25,467 nt of DNA, taken from contig JAFTRT010000092.1 of the NCBI GenBank assembly GCA_017462145.1, forward strand, positions 1-25,467, given 5' to 3'. Origin of the DNA: Clostridia bacterium. Its GTDB lineage: Bacteria > Bacillota_A > Clostridia > Oscillospirales > CAG-272. The notes under the pieces are model-generated. The model had not been told where the DNA came from. It saw only the letters and a program-made list of their open reading frames with translations, and made no database searches. Shown one piece after another: positions 22,324-25,467 of the stretch; position 1 is the first letter of the stretch; each line of letters starts with the position of its first letter. The translations under genes were made by a program, and so were the position numbers.

Positions 22324-23481
22324 TTAGTTTGCCGCAGTTGCAGCCTTGATCTCGTATGCGATTGCGGTCTTGTCAACGTAACCGGTAGACTGCCACCGGA
22401 TATCGGTACCGGTAGTGCCGGAGAACGTGAAGTCACCGTTGAACTGTGCCTTCAGGATATCGCACAGATCGCTTGCGGTCATGTCGGGGGAGATCTCCTC
22501 ACCGGCATCGGCAGCAGCCTTCATGGCCTCGTAAATGGCATAAACACAATCGTATGCAGCAGCACCAAACTGGTTCAGGGTATCCTTTCCGTACTTTGCG
22601 GTGTACTTCTGAATAAACTCAGCAGCCTTACCCTCGGTAGCCTTGGAGTTGAAGTGAGACAGCATGGAAACCTTCTGAGGAATGCTGTTGATGTCAAAGC
22701 CGTCTGCAGACTCAATACCGTCAAAACCGTCGCAGCCGTAGTAGGTTGCATCGTCTGCTACCTTGCCCTTTGCCTGCAGCATAAAGTTGGAGGCAGGAGT
22801 ATAGTAGATGGGCATGAAGATGAAGGAGCAATCCTTCAACAGCTCGATCTGAGTGGAGAAGTCACTTGCTTCACCGGTGAATTTTGCTTCCACTGCGGTA
22901 ATCTCAGAGGACAGGTTTGCCTTGAACTGGTCGTAGATGCCCTTGGAGTAGTTATCGTCGGACTTGTAGAAGATACCGATCTTGGTCAGACCCAAACCGT
23001 TTACGTAGTCAGCGGCAACCTTACCCTGGTTTCCGTCTGCAAAGCACATCTGATATGCATTGTCTTCCTTCACAACATCGTTTGCGGAAGCGGAGGGAGT
23101 CAGGAAGAATACGTTGTCTTCCTTGGTCAGCTTTGCGATCTCCAAGCAGGGGTTGGTGGTAACGCAGCCCAGAGAAACGTGCATTCCCTTGTCAACCATA
23201 TCGGAGTAGTTTGCCTCAACCTTGGAGGCGTCATGCTGGTCATCCAAAGCAACCAGCTTGAACTTTACGCCGTTCAGACCACCGGCCTCGTTGATCTCGT
23301 CAACAGCCATTTGTGCGGAGTTGGCAACTGCCACACCGTAAACGGCAGCAGAACCGGTAAGAGGACCGGACAGACCGATCACATAAACGTCTTCTTCCTG
23401 CGAATTGCATGCAACCAGTGCGCTTCCCAGCATCACCAGACAGAGGCACATTGCAAGAACCTTCAAGAGTGTCTTTTTCAT
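22324..23481 (-). CDS. livJ: Branched-chain amino acid ABC transporter substrate-binding lipoprotein LivJ
   Basis: The 385-residue lipoprotein has a leader with lipobox LVAC (Cys25) and the type I periplasmic-binding fold of the Liv family: VIGLSGPLTGSAAVYG at about residues 34-49, AVDEINEAGGLNG, SDMVDKGMHVSLGCVTT and IGIFYKSDDNYSKGIYDQF. It delivers Leu, Ile or Val, or a related ligand, to LivHM. ATG 23481 is preferred over ATG 23496 because GAGGAG lies 8 bases before it. A fully consensus promoter lies at 23550-23578. Confidence 0.93.
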   Translation of the reverse strand: MKKTLLKVLAMCLCLVMLGSALVACNSQEEDVYVIGLSGPLTGSAAVYGVAVANSAQMAVDEINEAGGLNGVKFKLVALDDQHDASKVEANYSDMVDKGMHVSLGCVTTNPCLEIAKLTKEDNVFFLTPSASANDVVKEDNAYQMCFADGNQGKVAADYVNGLGLTKIGIFYKSDDNYSKGIYDQFKANLSSEITAVEAKFTGEASDFSTQIELLKDCSFIFMPIYYTPASNFMLQAKGKVADDATYYGCDGFDGIESADGFDINSIPQKVSMLSHFNSKATEGKAAEFIQKYTAKYGKDTLNQFGAAAYDCVYAIYEAMKAAADAGEEISPDMTASDLCDILKAQFNGDFTFSGTTGTDIRWQSTGYVDKTAIAYEIKAATAAN

Positions 23482-23549
23482 GTTGATTCTCCTCATGAAT
23501 GAATAAAAATTTTTGAAAAAAGAATATTTTTTCTTTTAACATACATTAC

Positions 23550-23578
23550 ATTATAGCAAAAGGGTTCTTGGTTGTCAA
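23550..23578 (-). promoter_or_regulatory. Consensus sigma-A promoter of the liv operon
   Basis: Minus strand: perfect TTGACA (23578-23573), 17-base spacer ending TGC (extended -10), perfect TATAAT (23555-23550). The untranslated leader of about 60 bases shows no riboswitch-like structure. Confidence 0.92.
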
Positions 23579-23694
23579 GGGTTTTTTGGATTTCTTCTTG
23601 ATTTTCTGCGCTTTTTTTGCCCGTTTTTTCTTCCCCCATGAGGGATTTTCCCAAACATGACGCCAAATTTTGCCCACACAATCAAAATGAGAAA

Positions 23695-23736
23695 AAATCC
23701 GATGCACCGTATCCGTTGATACGGTGCATCGGATTT
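23695..23736 (-). terminator. Terminator of the CDF transporter gene
   Basis: A perfect inverted repeat with 19-base arms (AAATCCGATGCACCGTATC) and loop CGTT lies about 80 bases after the CDF gene on the minus strand and is followed there by a T-run. It separates this unit from the liv promoter. Confidence 0.88.
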
Positions 23737-23813
23737 GTATTTTTCAACTTCCATTTCAACCGTTTTTTATTTATAAACTTGAATCTCGAAAAACAATATT
23801 CGTTTTTTCGACG

Positions 23814-24974
23814 CTATTCCCGATCCACAGAAATCACCGCAAAATAGGACGGCTCCACTCGACTGATGGCATCCGAAATCCGTTCCTTGATGGTCTCATC
23901 CTTTTCCTTGATCTCAAACGGAATGGTCACGTCAAAAATCAGATTGGAGTGCGTCTTTCCCTCCACGTACCGAAAATCATGAATATCCAACCGCACATCC
24001 ACCTGTTTGACCACGTCTCTGGTCAAGAAGCGAAGTGCCTGCACCCGTTGATCGTCGGTCACAACCGGGTCCATGTGGATGGTGGCACGCACCCCAAGCT
24101 CCCTCAGAATACGCCGTTCTAAATTGTCAATGGTATCGTGGGTGTCAAAGGCACTGACCGATCCGTCCACCTCGGCATGAAAAGAAGCAATGGTATTTCC
24201 GGGACCGTAATTGTGAACCACCATATCGTGAATCCCCAAAATTTGAGGATACTCCCTCGTCATGTTCCGCAAGCTCTCCACCACCTCCGGATCGGGAGCA
24301 CTTCCGAGAATGGAGTTTTTGGTTTCATTCAAAATTCGGATTCCGGCTACAAAGATCAACACCGCAACCAAAATGCCCATATACGCATCCAATTCAAAGC
24401 CGGTAACACGGCTGATCACAGCCGATACCAAAACCGCCAACGTTGCCGCCGCATCCGAGAGACTGTCCGTTGCCGTAGCCTTGATCACGGGAGAAGCAAT
24501 TTGTTTGCCAATCCTCCGTCCAAAAAAGAAGAGCCACAGCTTGACCAACACCGATATACCCAAGATCACAAAAACAAAAGCGGAAAACACCGTCTGTTCC
24601 TGTGCTCCAAGTTTAGCAACCGACTCTTTGACCAGATCGACCCCGACCAATAAAACCAAAAAGGAAACGATCATGGATGCCACGTATTCAAACCGTGCGT
24701 GTCCAAAGGGGTGATCCCGGTCCGCAGGCTTGGCAGAAAGCTTAAAGCTGATCAAGGAGATCACCTGCGAACCCGCATCGGACAGATTGTTCCAACCGTC
24801 TGCCATCACCGACACCGAGCCGCTGATCACACCTGCCGCTAACTTCAAGGCCGCCAACAGCACGTTGGCAATAATCCCCACGATGCTGACCATCGTACCG
24901 TAAGAACGGCGAACGACAGGATCCTTGACCTGTCTGTAATTCTTTACAAACAGGCGAGAAAGAAGAGATGTCAT
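23814..24974 (-). CDS. Cation diffusion facilitator transporter, predicted Mn2+ efflux type
   Basis: CDF proteins export divalent metals by proton exchange. The 386-residue protein has about six membrane helices in the first 220 residues, the HPFGHARFEY loop between helices, and a C-terminal metal-sensing domain of about 90 residues with a longer tail than usual. The transport site reads Asn62-x3-Asp66 in helix 2 (GWNNLSDAGS) and Asp170-x3-Asp174 in helix 5 (TDSLSDAAAT). Zinc exporters normally have His in this site; Asn-Asp-Asp-Asp is the pattern of manganese exporters such as pneumococcal MntE and B. subtilis MneS. GGAGG lies 4 bases before the ATG at 24974. Metal choice is inference. Confidence 0.9.
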   Translation of the reverse strand: MTSLLSRLFVKNYRQVKDPVVRRSYGTMVSIVGIIANVLLAALKLAAGVISGSVSVMADGWNNLSDAGSQVISLISFKLSAKPADRDHPFGHARFEYVASMIVSFLVLLVGVDLVKESVAKLGAQEQTVFSAFVFVILGISVLVKLWLFFFGRRIGKQIASPVIKATATDSLSDAAATLAVLVSAVISRVTGFELDAYMGILVAVLIFVAGIRILNETKNSILGSAPDPEVVESLRNMTREYPQILGIHDMVVHNYGPGNTIASFHAEVDGSVSAFDTHDTIDNLERRILRELGVRATIHMDPVVTDDQRVQALRFLTRDVVKQVDVRLDIHDFRYVEGKTHSNLIFDVTIPFEIKEKDETIKERISDAISRVEPSYFAVISVDRE

Positions 24975-25004
24975 AAAACCTCCGGTGTGCCTCTTCCGAA
25001 GCAC

Positions 25005-25466
25005 TCAAAAGCGAAAATAGAGAAAAGGATTGTAAGATTCCACCGTCAAAAAAGCGACGGAAATCACAATTCCAAACAAGCAAAGGCAAAAAGATATCCA
25101 AAAATAAAGCGATGGTTTTTTATATTGAATCAATCGAAAAAGCTTTTTCATAATTGGCGTGGATCCAATTATCATTATCAATACAATGGAAATATTTCGC
25201 TCAACTTCATACCATATATTACCGTTGTTTATTCCAATCTTGCCAACAGCAAATAAACTGTTGAAAAATTCAATTCCATCTGTTGCCGTCAACGAGGCTT
25301 CACTCCCGTCAAAGGCAAACAGCAGCCACCCCATCAATACGCAAAACAGAAGATAACCATGCTGCAAAAGCCTTGGGGAGTGAGCAAGCAAACCGCCCCA
25401 CACAAAGCGTTCCCCCGCCAACAGGAGAAAGAAAAAAAGCCCCCACAGCAAGAAATTCAAGGATGC
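25005..25466 (-). CDS. MBOAT-family O-acyltransferase, C-terminal part only
   Basis: The frame is open to the right edge, so only the last 153 or so codons are present. The visible start reads ASLNFLLWGLFFFLLLAGER, the typical segment after the missing catalytic histidine (usual context LWHGAS) of AlgI/DltB-like membrane-bound O-acyltransferases, and is followed by VLMGWLLFAFDGSE, also typical. At least four hydrophobic segments remain. Such enzymes acetylate or alanylate surface polymers. The internal TTG at 25460 is not a start. The CDF gene follows after 30 bases in the same direction, probably on one transcript. Confidence 0.8.
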   Translation of the reverse strand, partial: ASLNFLLWGLFFFLLLAGERFVWGGLLAHSPRLLQHGYLLFCVLMGWLLFAFDGSEASLTATDGIEFFNSLFAVGKIGINNGNIWYEVERNISIVLIMIIGSTPIMKKLFRLIQYKKPSLYFWISFCLCLFGIVISVAFLTVESYNPFLYFRF

Positions 25467-25467
25467 G

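Noticed and set aside
1..25467. tRNA, rRNA, insertion sequences, prophage or defence genes
   Set aside because: No cloverleaf-like gene, rRNA segment, transposase, integrase or known defence motif was recognised on either strand by reading.

Overview
The window looks like chromosomal DNA from a Gram-positive, anaerobic Bacillota, most likely a Clostridia member such as an uncultured gut Oscillospirales-type lineage. The grounds are a T-box riboswitch, lipoprotein-type substrate-binding proteins, strong AGGAGG-type ribosome binding sites, consensus sigma-A promoters with 17-bp spacers and frequent extended -10 elements, and a lineage-typical mix of genes (RNHCP protein, DUF3810 protein, Zur-ZnuACB, LivJHMGF, TrpXYZ-like transporter). 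The species assignment is inference; no rRNA or other marker is present.

Layout. Positions 1-2200 hold a small array of secreted lipoprotein genes: the tail of one copy, a broken second copy, an unrelated AT-richer lipoprotein, and an intact copy, closed by a terminator. 2207-3999 holds a small membrane protein gene divergent from a two-gene unit (membrane-anchored protein plus RNHCP protein). 4009-7429 is a minus-strand operon of a pseudouridine synthase, a DUF3810 HExxH membrane protein and murA. 7430-7898 is a long intergenic stretch with the operon promoter and a dense cluster of DnaA-box-like nonamers. 7899-9199 is tcdA translationally coupled to a flavin reductase. 9393-12655 is a three-gene amino-acid ABC transporter of the TrpXYZ type, preceded by a complete T-box leader. 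12731-14081 is alr with its own promoter and terminator. 14117-15569 is an isolated rfbH-type dehydratase. 15652-18704 is a zur-znuA-znuC-znuB zinc uptake operon with a Fur-family operator on its promoter. 18763-23578 is a complete branched-chain amino acid ABC operon livJ-livH-livM-livG-livF (minus strand). 23814 to the right edge holds a cation diffusion facilitator and the C-terminal part of an MBOAT acyltransferase.

Most striking observation. The substrate-binding lipoprotein of the TrpXYZ-like transporter (11211-12251) is circularly permuted. The segment that normally forms the C-terminal end of this family follows the signal peptide directly, a linker of about 20 residues comes next, and then the normal N-terminal start of the family. 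The protein ends where the displaced segment should begin. Its T-box leader appears to carry a UUC (Phe) specifier and a U in the discriminator-pairing position, which suggests control by uncharged tRNA-Phe and therefore an aromatic amino acid, possibly phenylalanine, as the substrate.

Together the genes describe nutrient import (aromatic and branched-chain amino acids, zinc), metal efflux, peptidoglycan precursor supply (murA, alr), surface polysaccharide or envelope modification (rfbH, MBOAT) and RNA modification (RluA family, tcdA). No tRNA, rRNA, CRISPR array, phage or insertion sequence was recognised.
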